Assembly (NCBI GenBank): GCA_949752795.1
Contig: OX457070.1
Coordinates: 41,748,185-41,812,184 of the forward strand
Direction of reading: 5' to 3'
From: Hyperoodon ampullatus
Taxonomy: Eukaryota; Chordata; Mammalia; Artiodactyla; Ziphiidae
DNA: 64,000 bases
Under the pieces are notes generated by a model. It searched no databases. It was given only the letters and a program-made list of their open reading frames with translations, and was not told where the DNA came from. How positions within the stretch are numbered: the stretch's first letter is position 1; each line of letters starts with the position of its first letter. The translations under genes and the position numbers were made by a program. Shown here piece after piece: positions 1 through 10,211 of this stretch.

Positions 1-319
1 ATTAGTGCAAAATCCGGAGTGCTCTTCTTAAGCAATGTTGCTAAGTATAATAGAAATAGTCTTGCTTCTAGACATTTACAGTCTCTTCCTGCTGACTACA
101 GCATTATTTTGAAAGTTAGAAACTAGACTAATGATAGAAATAAGCAAAAATAAGCTATAAGGCTCAAGTTATCCTGCTTTGAGGAGTCCAGATAACAAAT
201 GTCTGAGTTAACTGCCTTTTATTTAGAGTGAGGTACAAGATTTTAAAGGTTCCCCTCCTGAAGTATTTCTGATGTTTTCACATAATATCCCACATTCCAC
301 AGATACTGCTTCTCTATAC

Positions 320-481
320 CAGGGGTCAACAAAGTACAAAAACATTGCCTGTTTTTATAAATAAAGTTTTATTGGAACACAGCCTCTGATATTCATTTAG
401 AGTTTTAACAAAGACGTTATGACCCAGAAAGCCAGTAATGTTCCCTATCTGGCCCTTTACAGAACAAGTTTGCTGACCTAT
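320..481 (+). mobile_element. hAT-type MER DNA transposon fossil (copy 1)
   Basis: The segment opens with CCAGGGGTCAACAAA, continues through TAAATAAAGTTTTATTGGAA and ends CCCTTTACAGAACAAGTTTG, which are the two ends and the internal block of a common non-autonomous hAT (Charlie-like) mammalian element. The middle is shortened and diverged. Two more copies lie near 2.92-3.10 kb (opposite strand) and 27.85-28.00 kb. It has no coding capacity. I do not assert the exact MER number. Confidence 0.7.
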
Positions 482-2200
482 GGTCTATACAATGGCTCCA
501 GGCCCCCCTGCTTTGCCTCTGGTGTTGCCCCCTCACCAGATCCTCCAGAACTGAGCAGTTGTCCCTGGACTTCACCCCATTGGAAGCATGATCCCCAGAC
601 CCAAGACCCAGAAATATGGCTAAGACCAATACCAATATCAATTCAACAAAGATGCACGAAGCCAAGCTTAGGATGGTGGCTTACAGGAAGCACAGTGGTG
701 GCAGCTAATGTTCTCTTCCCTGATCTGAGTGTTGGCTACAGAGGTATGTTTGGTTTGTGAGAATTCATTGAGTTGCACAATGATAAGATACACACATATC
801 ACAATTTAACAAAAAGTAAAAACCATGTATTGAGAGTTTGTGCAGAAGGTGAAGAATCATGGAACTGACAGAAATACAAATTTCAAGTAGGGTTCTATTT
901 CACTTAGTCATGGGCCATGCATTTCTGGTTTGGATGCCCCTGCTACTTTTTTACTTAGAGGCACCTTTTTAATCTTGGCATATTAAAAATTTTATTAATT
1001 AAGTACGGTTTTGCCAATATAATACTCTCCTTAGGCACAGGCCATGCTGCTGTGTCTGAGATGTCCTTCTTTCTCACTCCCCTTAGCTTAGAGCTGGGAG
1101 CCTCACTCAAACTGTACAGATGCTCCCATGCATCTTTCCTTTCCTCAAATCCAGAATCCTCACTCCCTGCTTTTTCCAAAGAAAGGAAGAAATGTTTTCA
1201 CCTCCATTCAACCTCATAATAATCCCTATAATGATACAAGGGTGATCACAATGAAGTCACGCTCTCACAGCATTATGCAGAATTATCTGTTTGTCTTGAA
1301 GGTGCATTCTGAGTAAAATTTACCTTTACCATGAAATAACTAAAATGCCTATAAAAGCGCTTCCCCCCCACCCCAGGAAAGAAAAAAGCAAGTGCTACTT
1401 ATCTTTATGATGATTTCTCATCCATGCCCTGAGCATTTATTGTCTAATGCACACTTTGACAGCTTTAAAATACCAGTTTACTCCTCATGAGACGCTCACA
1501 GATCTTTTGAAAAATGGTCAGTGGAGTGCTAACACAAATTTAGAAATCAACATTCCATCTTTTATGATGCATGCTTCTTGCTTTGGGTGTGAACCTGTGC
1601 CTAGGTAGCTTTTAGAAAGGTTATTCTAGGCAGGTACCTATTCTAGGGTACAGTACCTAAAACCATTTTTAACAAGTACTGCTGTGTTTGGGTGTAAATT
1701 AGTTACTTAAAAGCATACACACCCATGAAAGCAACACTTGGCAACTATGTCCACAGTTTAAACTGAGATAGTTTTCCAGCTGCTACCAATGAGAAATGGA
1801 AATTAAATTACTGTGACAAAGACACAAACACAAATACTTTGGTTTACTTAAGATGATAACCATTCACTTCCACGCTGTCTCCCTCAAGCATCTCCTGGTT
1901 CACCCAAACTTTAACCTGTGGAAATTGGATCCTGAACCTTCACTGACCCTTGGTCAGGAATTTGTCCAGGTAGCTCTGCCTTTTCCCTCCTCCACAACTC
2001 CCTCCCCCAACACATACTATTTATTAAGAACTTGTCCTCTCTTAATCCCTCCTAACTTTTCATCGGCCTGGCTTTGCATGGGTTGTCCTGGATTTACAGG
2101 CTTTATCTGGGGTTGTTCCCCGGGATGCTGCTTCCAGTAATTGTTAGCTGCCCTCACACTTGGGTCCACAGACCTGAGCTGAATCACAGGCCTAGAGGTT
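482..2200. other. Unassigned intergenic or intronic sequence
   Basis: No gene, RNA gene or repeat family is recognised here. Short open frames on both strands (up to 113 codons at 419-760) begin inside or beside transposon sequence and have no domain, signal peptide or low-complexity pattern that would suggest a protein. Part of the region around 2000-2150 is faintly reminiscent of old LINE sequence, but not enough to call. Confidence 0.5.
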
Positions 2201-2283
2201 TTTTTTGTGTGTGTTTTTTTTAAACCCCAAGTAGTGTTTTGTTTGTTTAATTGGTTGGTTTTGTTTTGTTTTATTTTTTAAGG
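2201..2283 (+). repeat. T/TG-rich low-complexity tract
   Basis: Runs of T interrupted by G (TTTTTTTTGTGTGTG, then TTTTGTTTGTTTAATTGGTTGG and related units) form an irregular simple-sequence stretch. No poly(A)-retroelement body lies next to it. Confidence 0.7.
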
Positions 2284-2684
2284 GAGTTGGGAAAGCCACA
2301 TTGCTTCTGTAATCTTCATCTCATATCACCTCTAACAAAGCTGTTAATTGTTGCCTTTGTAAATGAGTTTTCTTCCAGGCAGGCTGTTTGAGAAGTAGAA
2401 ATAATACTGTTAAATAAAACTCTTTTACATTTATGGATACGATCCTCATAATCTGAAGAACCCTGTTCCATGGGGACTTAGATTCGGGGCCAGATCGGCA
2501 GATGATATATCATTCCATAATTGATATGAAGGCATTGCTGGAGTTCTCCTAATTATTAGCACCTGTGCTAGAGATAGGTGTGGGGATGCAATTAAAACTA
2601 TGCAGAAAACACAGTCTTCACTCACAAAGGTCTCAGGGTAAGTTCCTGCCTGGTTGGAATTCTAGATGGGCTGTCATAAAGCAA

Positions 2685-2785
2685 ATAACTGTCCTGGTTT
2701 TCCCAGGACTGAGGGATTTCCTACGACATGGACTTTCAGTGGTAAAACCAGGAGTCCCAGGGAAACAGAAACAGTTGGTCACCCT
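2685..2785. mobile_element. MITE-like palindromic DNA transposon fossil
   Basis: A roughly 100-bp element with imperfect terminal inverted repeats. The left end reads AACTGTCCTGGTTTTCCCAG. The right end reads AGTCCCAGGGAAACAG, then ACAGTTGGTCACCCT, whose reverse complement resembles the left end. The centre holds the paired blocks GACTTTCAGTGGTAAAACC. This matches a known mammalian pattern (GGTGACCAACT... with mirrored ends), but I cannot name the family with certainty. A 117-codon open frame crossing it (2565-2918) is fortuitous. Confidence 0.5.
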
Positions 2786-2916
2786 ACTGGAGAGATTTGG
2801 TTACTTTCTTGAAAACTTTCTGCAAAAGGAGCTTCTAAAATCCTTGGAAAAATGTAATATAGAGGATGTTTTAGCATGGAGTCAAACTAACTCTGGCTGT
2901 AATCACAAAAGGGATT

Positions 2917-3103
2917 AACTTTTTCTATAAAGGACTTTGAGGGCAATGTGGTTTTTATTGCAGCCACTCAACTCTGACAAGGTAGTATGAAAGCAGCCAT
3001 AGACAATTAAATTAATGCATGTGGCTCTGTTCAAAGAAAACGTTATTTACAAAAATAGGCCATGGCTGGATTGGGCCAACTGGCTATAGTTTGCTTACCC
3101 TGG
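2917..3103 (-). mobile_element. hAT-type MER DNA transposon fossil (copy 2)
   Basis: In this orientation the copy begins TTTTTCTATAAAGGAC, passes through CCACTCAACTCTG and GCAGCCATAGACAATTAA, and ends GGCTATAGTTTGCTTACC. It is the reverse complement arrangement of the element at 320-481 and retains more of the central region. It is non-coding. Confidence 0.7.
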
Positions 3104-3436
3104 AACCAAACTTTTCTTATTTTAAAATTGTTTTCTATAGTCTCCATTTATGGTCATATATATTTAGATATATAAAAACAAATGTTAACATTTGGTTCAC
3201 AAGTTTTATCACAAGGTTTTTCCTATCTATTTATAGAAGATGTATCATAGAATTTAAATTATTGCCAAGAAAGTATAGGAATATGTAGAACATAGAGTTA
3301 CTATATTAAAAATATATTGTACTAGTCTAATCCCTAGGATAATTTTAACATCACCTCTTATAATATTCTAATATATTTATTGATGTAGAAGTGTGAGAAG
3401 GAAGAACTGTAAATTGGAGGCTATATTTACAATATA

Positions 3437-3659
3437 CAGTTGACCTTTGAACAACATGAGTTTGAACTGCATGGGTCCACTTATATGTGGATTTTTTTCA
3501 AGAGTAAATACTACAGTACTACATGATCTGCAGTTGATTGAATCCACAGATGCAGAACCACGTATATGGAGGAAACATGGCTACAGAGGAACTGCATATA
3601 TGGAAGGGCAACTATAAGTTTTACTTGGATTTTCCACTTCATGGAGGGTCAGTGTTCCT
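3437..3659 (+). mobile_element. Tigger/pogo-type DNA transposon fragment
   Basis: It starts CAGTTGACCTTTGAACAACA directly after a TA dinucleotide (the target of pogo/Tc1-like elements). It continues with GAACTGCATGGGTCCACTTA, then ATCTGCAGTTGATTGAATCC and CCACAGATGCAGAACC. These are diagnostic of a MER8-like non-autonomous Tigger element. The terminal repeat expected at the right end is missing, so the copy is 3'-truncated. Confidence 0.7.
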
Positions 3660-3869
3660 ATCCTCTGTAGGAACAGCATATACTTCAGTATAAACTTCTA
3701 CATAGTTTATAGCGTTTGACTGTTTTAATTGTACTCGGCAACTTTCACCTCCCTAATCAAAGTGTACATACTCATCGTGAGAAACATTTCCCAAATCCAA
3801 GAAGCAGGTAGTGGCACCATTTAGAACAACAGCTTAGCTGCACACCATACTTCCTTCCCTCTTTGCTCC

Positions 3870-4007
3870 AGCCAGAGCCTCGGTGGTCCCATTCTGTTCC
3901 TCCTACCTGCATTGCTTCCTTCTGCCATATTATCTTTGTCCAAGCTCTTCCCTCTACTTGGAATGTTCTTCTAGTTCCTTTTCATCAAGTTAACGTGGAC
4001 CATCCTT
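3870..4007 (+). mobile_element. L2 LINE fragment, left part, interrupted by L1
   Basis: The sequence TTCCCTCTACTTGGAATGTT, followed by TCATCAAGTTAACG and GACCATCCTT, resembles the 3' region of LINE-2 just upstream of the block that continues at 5759. The two parts read in the same orientation and are separated by the L1 insertion, so they are one old L2 copy split by a younger element. Confidence 0.55.
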
Positions 4008-5758
4008 GATGTAGTCCCACTTGTCTATTTATGCCTTTAGCGTCATATCCAATAAATCATCACCAAGACCAACGTCAAAAACGATTTGTTAGGTTTTCTT
4101 TTAAAAATGTCACAGTTTCACAGCTTATTGAGTTGATTTTTTTGTATGGTGTAAGGTAGGGTCCAATTTCATGTTTCTTTGTGTGGCTATCCAGTTTTCC
4201 CAGTACTATTTTATTGAAGAGACTATCCTCTACCCATTGGTTGTCTTCTTGGTACTCTTGTCAAAGATCAATTGAGCATATATGTGTAGATTTATTTCTG
4301 GGCTCTGTATTCTATTCCATTAATCATTAGATCTGTCTTTATGCTAGTACTCTACTGTTTTAATTATTATAGTTATTAATATAGTTATGTATTTCAAAAT
4401 CAGGATGTGTGATGCCTCCAGCTTTGTTTTTCTTGCTCAAAATTGCTTTGACTATTTAGGGTATTTTGTGGTTCCATATGAGGTTTAGAATTGTTTTTTT
4501 CTATTTCTGTAAGCATGCCTTTAATATCCTTACTCATTATTGAAATGTCTGTTCAGATTTTCAGTTTCTTCATGACTCAGTCTTGGTAGGCAAAGGAAAC
4601 AAAGAACAGAATGAAAAGGCAACCTCTGGAATGCAAGAATATATTTGTAAACCATATATCTGATAACAGGTTAAATTCCCAACATATATAAGGAATTACT
4701 ACAACTCAATAGCAATAAATAAATAGACAGATAGATAAAATGGCAAAGGACTTGAACAGACATTTCTCCAAAGAAGGCATATAAATGGCCAACAGGTATA
4801 TGAAAAGATGCTCAATGTCATTAATTATCAGGGAATTGCAAATCAAAGCTGCAATATCACCTCACACCTGTTAGATAACAAGTGTTGGTAAAGTTATGGA
4901 AAAATCGGAACCCTTGTACACTGCTGATGGGGATGCAAAATGGTGTAGCAGCTATGGAAAACAGTATGGAGGTTCCTCAAAAAATTAAAACAGTATTATC
5001 ATGCAATCAAGCAATCTTACTTCTGGGTGTATGTCCCAAATAATTGAAATAAAAATCTCAAATATAGCTGTATTTGCATATTTTCTGCAGCATTAATCAT
5101 AATAGCCAAGATGTGGAAATAACCTAAGTGTGCATTTACAGATGTATGGATAAAGAAAAAAAGTGGTATATACATACAATGGAATATTATTCAGCCCTAA
5201 AAATGGAAATCCTGTCTTTGTAACAATCTGGATAAACCTTGAGGGTATTATGCTAAGTGAAATAAGCCAGTCACAGTAAGACAAATACTGTATGATTCCA
5301 CTTAGATTCCACTTATATGAGGTACCTAAAATAGTCAAACTCATAGAAGCAGAGAATGTAATAGTGGTTCCAAGGGCTGGAGGATGAGGAATTGAGGGGT
5401 TGTTATTCAAAGGGTACAAAGTTTCAGTTATGTCAGATAAGTTCTTGAGGTGCCCTGTACAACACAGTGCCTATAGTTAACAATACCATATTGTGCACTT
5501 CAAAATTTGTTAAGAGGGTAGATCTCATGTTAAGTGCTCTTACCACAAAACAAAACAAAATGAAACAAAACACAATGACAAAACAAAGGGACAAAGGAAA
5601 CTCTAGGAGGTGTTGGATATGTCTGTTACCTTGATTGTGGTGATAGTATCATGTTTGCCCATGTTCAAATGCATCAAATTGTACACATTAAATTTGTGCA
5701 GTTTTATGTATATCAATTATACCTCAATATAGCTTTTTTTTAAAAAAGTTAAAAAACT
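4006..5758 (+). mobile_element. L1 LINE with 5' inversion, truncated
   Basis: The right part (about 4592-5758) is sense L1. It holds the ORF2 3' end (GGAACCCTTGTACACTGCTG, then GGTATATACATACAATGGAA) followed by 3' UTR and an A-rich tail. The left part (4006-4592) is antisense ORF2 (TCCAGTTTTCCCAGTACTAT, then TTTATTTCTGGGCTCTGTAT). The outer edge of the inverted part and the first base of the sense part are near neighbours in L1 coordinates, the arrangement expected from twin priming. A stretch near 4520-4592 (TCAGATTTTCAGTTTCTTCA) derives from further upstream in ORF2, so the inverted arm has also lost a piece. The flanks share a near-match, GACCATCCTT at 3998-4007 and GACCATCTTT at 5759-5768, as the probable target-site duplication. 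No intact frame remains. Confidence 0.8.
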
Positions 5759-5963
5759 GACCATCTTTCAGATTACAGTTCAAATGTTGCTTCTTCAGGA
5801 CCTTCTTCCCTGACCTCCCTAAATAGGTCAACCTCTCTATTTTACAGTCCCATATCACAGTGTTCCTTGCTTTTTAAAAAGCATTTGTCATAGCTGCAGT
5901 TTTATGATTTTATACTTGATTCTGTATTTTTTTTCTTTTTCATGAGCCTGTATGCTTCATACC
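5759..5963 (+). mobile_element. L2 LINE fragment, middle part
   Basis: The blocks TTCAGATTACAGTTCAAATG, CTTCTTCCCTGACC and a later CACAGTGTTCCTTGC follow the order of the LINE-2 3' region. It continues the piece ending at 4007 and itself continues after the L1 insertion at 5964-6162. Confidence 0.7.
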
Positions 5964-6162
5964 TTTAAAAAAAATTAAATATAGTTGCTTTGCAATATTG
6001 TGTTAGTTTAAGGTGAACAACATAGTGATTCAGTATCTTTGCAGATTGTGTTCCATTATAGGTTCTTACAAGATAATGGGTATAATTCCCTATGTTATAC
6101 AGTAAATCCATGTTGCTTATCTATTTTATACACAGTGATTTGTGATACTGTAATTTTTTAAG
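5964..6162 (-). mobile_element. L1 3' end, cetartiodactyl-type, minus strand
   Basis: Read on the minus strand, this is an L1 3' UTR of the kind common in artiodactyls and whales. On the plus strand it reads AATATAGTTGCTTTGCAATA, then GTGATTCAGTATCTTTGCAG and CCCTATGTTATACAGTAAAT. It lies inside the L2 copy, so it is younger than L2. A clean target-site duplication was not found. Confidence 0.65.
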
Positions 6163-6310
6163 GGATGTCTATCTGCCCTTCTATGTTATAAACTCTAACA
6201 AGGCAGGGACTATATGTGGTTTTGCTCATCACCTTATCCCCACAGTGTAGCATAGGACACTAGCATTTAATTAGTCAGTTGAATAAAGGGATATTGAATG
6301 AAGGAATAAA
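6163..6310 (+). mobile_element. L2 LINE fragment, 3' end
   Basis: The sequence AACAAGGCAGGGACTATATG, CCACAGTGTAGCATAGGACA and GAATAAAGGGATATTGAATG reproduces the end of LINE-2 (gene-free tail with TGAATGAA repeats). It completes the L2 copy begun at 3870. Confidence 0.7.
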
Positions 6311-7141
6311 GACATGAATTAAATTTTAATTTGAAAGAAATAAGAGACCAAATACTTAGGATATGGGAGAATTTCTTTTGGTACAGTCAATATTAGGAGG
6401 AATTTTGAAAGAAGGGATTTTGACCTGTGGTTGATATGTAAACGTTTAAAACTTTGTGTTGGAGACGCCACTGGTCAAGATTATCTTTACTTTATTAATT
6501 ATCATATACATTTATAGAGGAATGTGCATTAGTATGTAAAATGTTTCAGATCCATAATGAGTTTTTATTGTGATAATAGTGTGGAGAATTTAAGCCAACT
6601 GAAGTTTATTTCCATAGTACTGCATTACTTGCAGATCAAGATATTGACAACCAATATCATAATTAAAACTTAATCTTGTTTTCATTTGCTGCAGCTGCTA
6701 TCAGCATCTTCTCCTTTACAGTTATGGATGTTATATAAAGTATTACTTTTCTGTAATGGGAGATTGAAGCTGTTTCCATATTCAGCATGAAGCTGAAGTT
6801 GGGATTCACTATAAATTATCAATCAATGTGTGCATGTGTGAATTAAAGAAAATTTATATTCAGAAAGTTGTGCTTTTCGTTCCTTAAGACTATAGTGAAA
6901 TAGGACCAGCAAAATGTGCATCCAACTAAGAGAAAAGATGAGAGGGCATCTGTGGACCTTATTCTAGAATGTCCTCACAAATTTGCCTAAAGAACCCCAG
7001 TGGAAAATAATCAAAACAGCTAAGAGTTTTGCTTGATCTTCCTGTGTTGATGTCTTTAGCAATCATGACATCTGTTCAAGTGCTTGCTTACTGAGCTAAA
7101 GTTAGGAAGAGCTGAGCTTAAATTTTGTTTGTTAAGTCATT
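6311..7141. other. Unassigned stretch, possible conserved noncoding DNA
   Basis: No repeat family or gene is recognised. The segment around 6540-6850 has balanced composition, no simple repeats and several TAATTA-like and CAGCTG words, which is compatible with either neutral unique DNA or a distal enhancer. Nothing in the sequence alone decides this. Confidence 0.3.
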
Positions 7142-7378
7142 AAAAGTCAATCTAGGGGCTTCCCTGGTGGCGCAGTGGTTGGGAGTCTGCCTGCCAATGC
7201 AGGGGACACGGGTTTGTGCCCCGGTCTGGGAAGATCCCACATGCCGCGGAGCGGCTGAGCCCGTGAGCCATGGCCGCTGAGCCTGCGCGTCCGGAGCCTG
7301 TGCTCCGCAACGGGAGGGGCCACAGCAGCGCGAGGCCCGCGTACCGCAAAAAAAAAAAAAAAAAAAAAGTCAATCTAG
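7142..7378 (+). mobile_element. CHR-type tRNA-derived SINE A with target-site duplication
   Basis: The body is at 7156-7364. It starts with the tRNA-like head, in which TGGCGCAGTGG is the pol III A box and GGGTTTGTGCC is a slightly decayed B box. The GC-rich body passes through GCGGAGCGGCTGAGCCCGTG and ends GTACCGC plus poly(A). A perfect 14-bp duplication, AAAAGTCAATCTAG, flanks it at 7142-7155 and 7365-7378. Open frames of about 60-80 codons on both strands in this and the other SINE copies are by-products of the GC-rich body. It was mobilised by L1 machinery. Confidence 0.95.
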
Positions 7379-7380
7379 AC

Positions 7381-7555
7381 CAATGTTTCTCACTCTTGGT
7401 TACACATTGGAATCACCTGGGGACCTTCAACAACCACAGATGCTGGGCACTACCCCTCAAGATTCTGACTTAATTGATTTGGGATGTGACCTGGGCAGCA
7501 GGAGTTTTGAAAACTCCCCAGGTGATTCTAATGTGCAGCCAAGTTAAAAACCATG
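7381..7555 (+). mobile_element. MER5A-like hAT element
   Basis: It begins CAATGTTTCTCACTCTTGG, contains TGGAATCACCTGGGGACC and CCCCAGGTGATTCTAATGTG, and ends AAGTTAAAAACCATGG, matching the terminal-inverted-repeat ends and internal order of MER5A. SINE A inserted two bases to its left. Confidence 0.85.
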
Positions 7556-7675
7556 GATGTAGGATAGCTCAGACTAAGAGGGACTTAAGAGAAATCTGAA
7601 AAAGCAAGCTCCTCTCTGTATGATGCTGATTTACCTTTTTATTTCTTCGTAACCATTTTTCAAGGAGTGTTCGCC

Positions 7676-7800
7676 AGACTAGCAGCATAGATATCACATG
7701 GTAACATTTACAAACGTAGACTCTCAGACCTACCAAATCAGAATCTGCATTCTAATATGACACTCAAGTGTTTAAAATGAACATTAAAGTTTGAGAAATG
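7676..7800 (+). mobile_element. MER5-like hAT fragment
   Basis: The words AGCAGCATAGATATCACATG, AGACCTACCAAATCAGAATC and ACATTAAAGTTTGAGAAATG follow the order of MER5A from its second quarter to its end. The left terminal repeat is lost. Confidence 0.65.
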
Positions 7801-9165
7801 TGTGTTTATCGCACACTTATTTTTCTTTTGCTTTGCTCCTTCCAGTGTTTTCCCAGCCTGCTTGTCTTGTGCTATTAAATGGATATCAGATATCACTGGA
7901 ATGGGTGGCCATTCTCTTTTTCCAAAAATAGCTGATCATTTGTACAGTATTAAGTCCCCCAAACTGGAAGCTGCTAAGTCAGAAATTCATGTCCACTCTG
8001 CATATTCTTAATTTCTTTGAATGTGGAAATATACTTCTAATTATGAAAAAAATATCCTTTTATGTGTAATTTTTTAAAATACCTACTGGTTTTTATTAGG
8101 CATAGTTGCCCTGCTGGTGAGTATTGGATCATTCTGGTCCTTTTTTTTGCTGAAAAATATTTTAGAAATTCAATAACTTTTTGTTCTGAAGACTGATGTT
8201 TAAAAGATAAGATGCTTTTGAATGCTTCTAATATTTTATCTTGTTTTGAACTTATGACAAAGAACATTCTCTAAGAGCTCAATGTTACCTGTGAAGAATG
8301 CTTTGGAGCTTTCAGTTACCCTTCTGTTATAGAAATAGGGAAATTTGCATCTGTCTAAGTGGATGATTTTGTTATTGAAGTTAATCCTGTAGTGGAACCA
8401 TTGTGATGCTGCTTTATCCGGCATTACAAATTCTAGTTTAATGGGCTAGAAATACATTTGCTACAGGAAAGAGTAGTTCTGTCTCTTTGATCCTGAATTA
8501 ATCATACAGCAGTTTCTTGTGTGCTGAATCAGCACTTGTTACTAGTACTGATCCCCATCTAAGTTGGCATTTCGTCTACTCCACTCCCTTCCCTTGACAG
8601 AATACTATGACTGTACTCCATAGTGTAAATTGATAAGAATAATGGGGAATGAGCTTGCCTGGTATGCTGCAATGACAAAAATGAATTGGTTCATCATCAG
8701 GAATGATGATGTGGTGTCGAGTTCCCAACCATGTGTTTTTCTTGTGACATTTTGCAACAGTTGGTTCATCGCTAAGTTGTATTTTTTATAATGTAGTGCT
8801 ACTGGAAATTATTTTCTGTAATTCAAATTTGCCATGCATGGTAAGGAGACACAGGGACCTTTTGGAAAAGGGAAACTTTTGGCAGAAGTGGGAAACTTGT
8901 TTTGACTTTCACACTAAGCTTTTTTAGTGTGAAATAAAGTCATCATGGACATGGTAAGATTGACTAGTCAGCATGGACGTGAGTAAGGATTGAATCCCCT
9001 CATTAGAAGGGATTTTTCACATAACTGTATAACACAATACCACATTTCCTGCCTATGTTATGCCACACTGGAAACAAAACCCTCACTCAGTTTCATGATT
9101 TGTGAAACATGGTGTTCATGCTGCCCAACACTTTTAACAACTCCCTTCTTTATCATACTTTGGAA
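7801..9165. other. Unassigned unique sequence
   Basis: No gene or repeat is recognised, apart from the perfect hairpin at 8907-8934, listed separately. The part from about 8200 to 8520 is free of simple repeats and looks like ordinary unique mammalian DNA. It could be a conserved noncoding element, but no sequence-internal proof exists. Confidence 0.35.
8907..8934. repeat. Perfect 11-bp inverted repeat
   Basis: TTTCACACTAA at 8907-8917 is the exact reverse complement of TTAGTGTGAAA at 8924-8934, with a six-base spacer GCTTTT. It could form a short hairpin. No terminator role is implied in a vertebrate. Confidence 0.85.
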
Positions 9166-9213
9166 CCTTCACTCTCTTCTGATTTCCACCCTTCACTCTC
9201 TTCTGATTTCCAC
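9166..9213 (+). repeat. Perfect 24-bp tandem duplication
   Basis: The 24-base unit beginning CCTTCACTCTCTTC and ending TTTCCAC occurs twice head to tail without a mismatch (9166-9189 and 9190-9213). The identity indicates a recent slippage or a local duplication. Confidence 0.95.
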
Positions 9214-10200
9214 CCTTTAAGTCACGCATGAATTCTTGCTCTCTGCCTGGCCTCTTTGGACTGGTGATGCATTTGGATGTTGGACCTAGGCTTTTAAATT
9301 TGGGCATTCAGTTTATCTAAGTCAGCTTGTTGCATTACAACTCCTGACTATAATGAATCCCCCAGGCTAGAACTTCTTGACCTCAGATTCCTGTTAGTCT
9401 TGGAGGAGGAATTGGACACAATATGATCTCTAGAGACTTTTGACCTTTTGCTTGTCTTGAGTTAATGGCTAAAGCTCAAGAAATGAAGCACTTACATTTG
9501 ATCTTGGTATGATCTCCTCTTTAGGCAGAGCTCTACCAGGAGCTTTAGGTTGCATTCCTGTCCTACTGATGAGAAACCCAGTGAGATGAACTACTTTTCA
9601 GAGCCTGTCTAGGCCTCCTGAAAATGAAAAGCAATGTGTGTGATGAAAAGATGAGCATGACCTCTGGGGATTTTAAGCTTCATGATGATTTAATAGCAAA
9701 TCATTGTAAATTCACCAGACTTGACTTTCCCAATAAACATTTACTTTAAAGGAGAGAACTGTTTCTAAATGTTGTAGGTAGCTGCTCTTTTCTAGTTGCT
9801 AAAGTCTTAGTTTACTATCTCACCCTGCCCCAGTCCAGACTTAGAGCTAGGGGCAGGGATATAGGGTGTTCCTATTCAAGTGTGTGAACCTAGTGGGTCT
9901 CAAAGTCACGTCTACTTGGAAGCTGGCTCTGGAAGCAACAGTGGGAAAGGGAATTCTTACTATCACGTCCACCTTTAATTTTGGAGATGCTACCTCCGGA
10001 AAAGCCAGATACCTCATGAGAGTGAGATCTGGCCTAGAATAATTGCGGTGAGCCAAAAGCTTAGCTCACACCGGGTCTTGCTGCCTAGGCTTAAGCCAAC
10101 AGAAGCACTTCATGTGGTTAGCAGGTACATCAGTGCCTATAATTGTAGGACCTAAAAATTCAGAGCACCTGAGGTCAATTTTCATTTGTTTGTTTTAAAT
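9214..10200. other. Unassigned sequence
   Basis: Nothing recognisable. The 69-codon minus frame at 9847-10056 has no homology cue and is treated as chance. Confidence 0.4.
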
Positions 10201-10211
10201 CTAATATTTAA

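Noticed and set aside
2565..2918. 117-codon plus-strand frame
   Set aside because: It runs through the MITE-like palindrome and has no domain; composition and context fit chance.
5551..5590. AAAAC-rich run in the L1 near its 3' end
   Set aside because: L1 3' UTR sequence continues beyond it, so it is an internal A-rich patch and not the tail of a separate insertion.
7156..7240. tRNA-like A and B boxes in the SINE heads
   Set aside because: They are the internal pol III promoter of the SINE family, not genuine tRNA genes; no cloverleaf was found.
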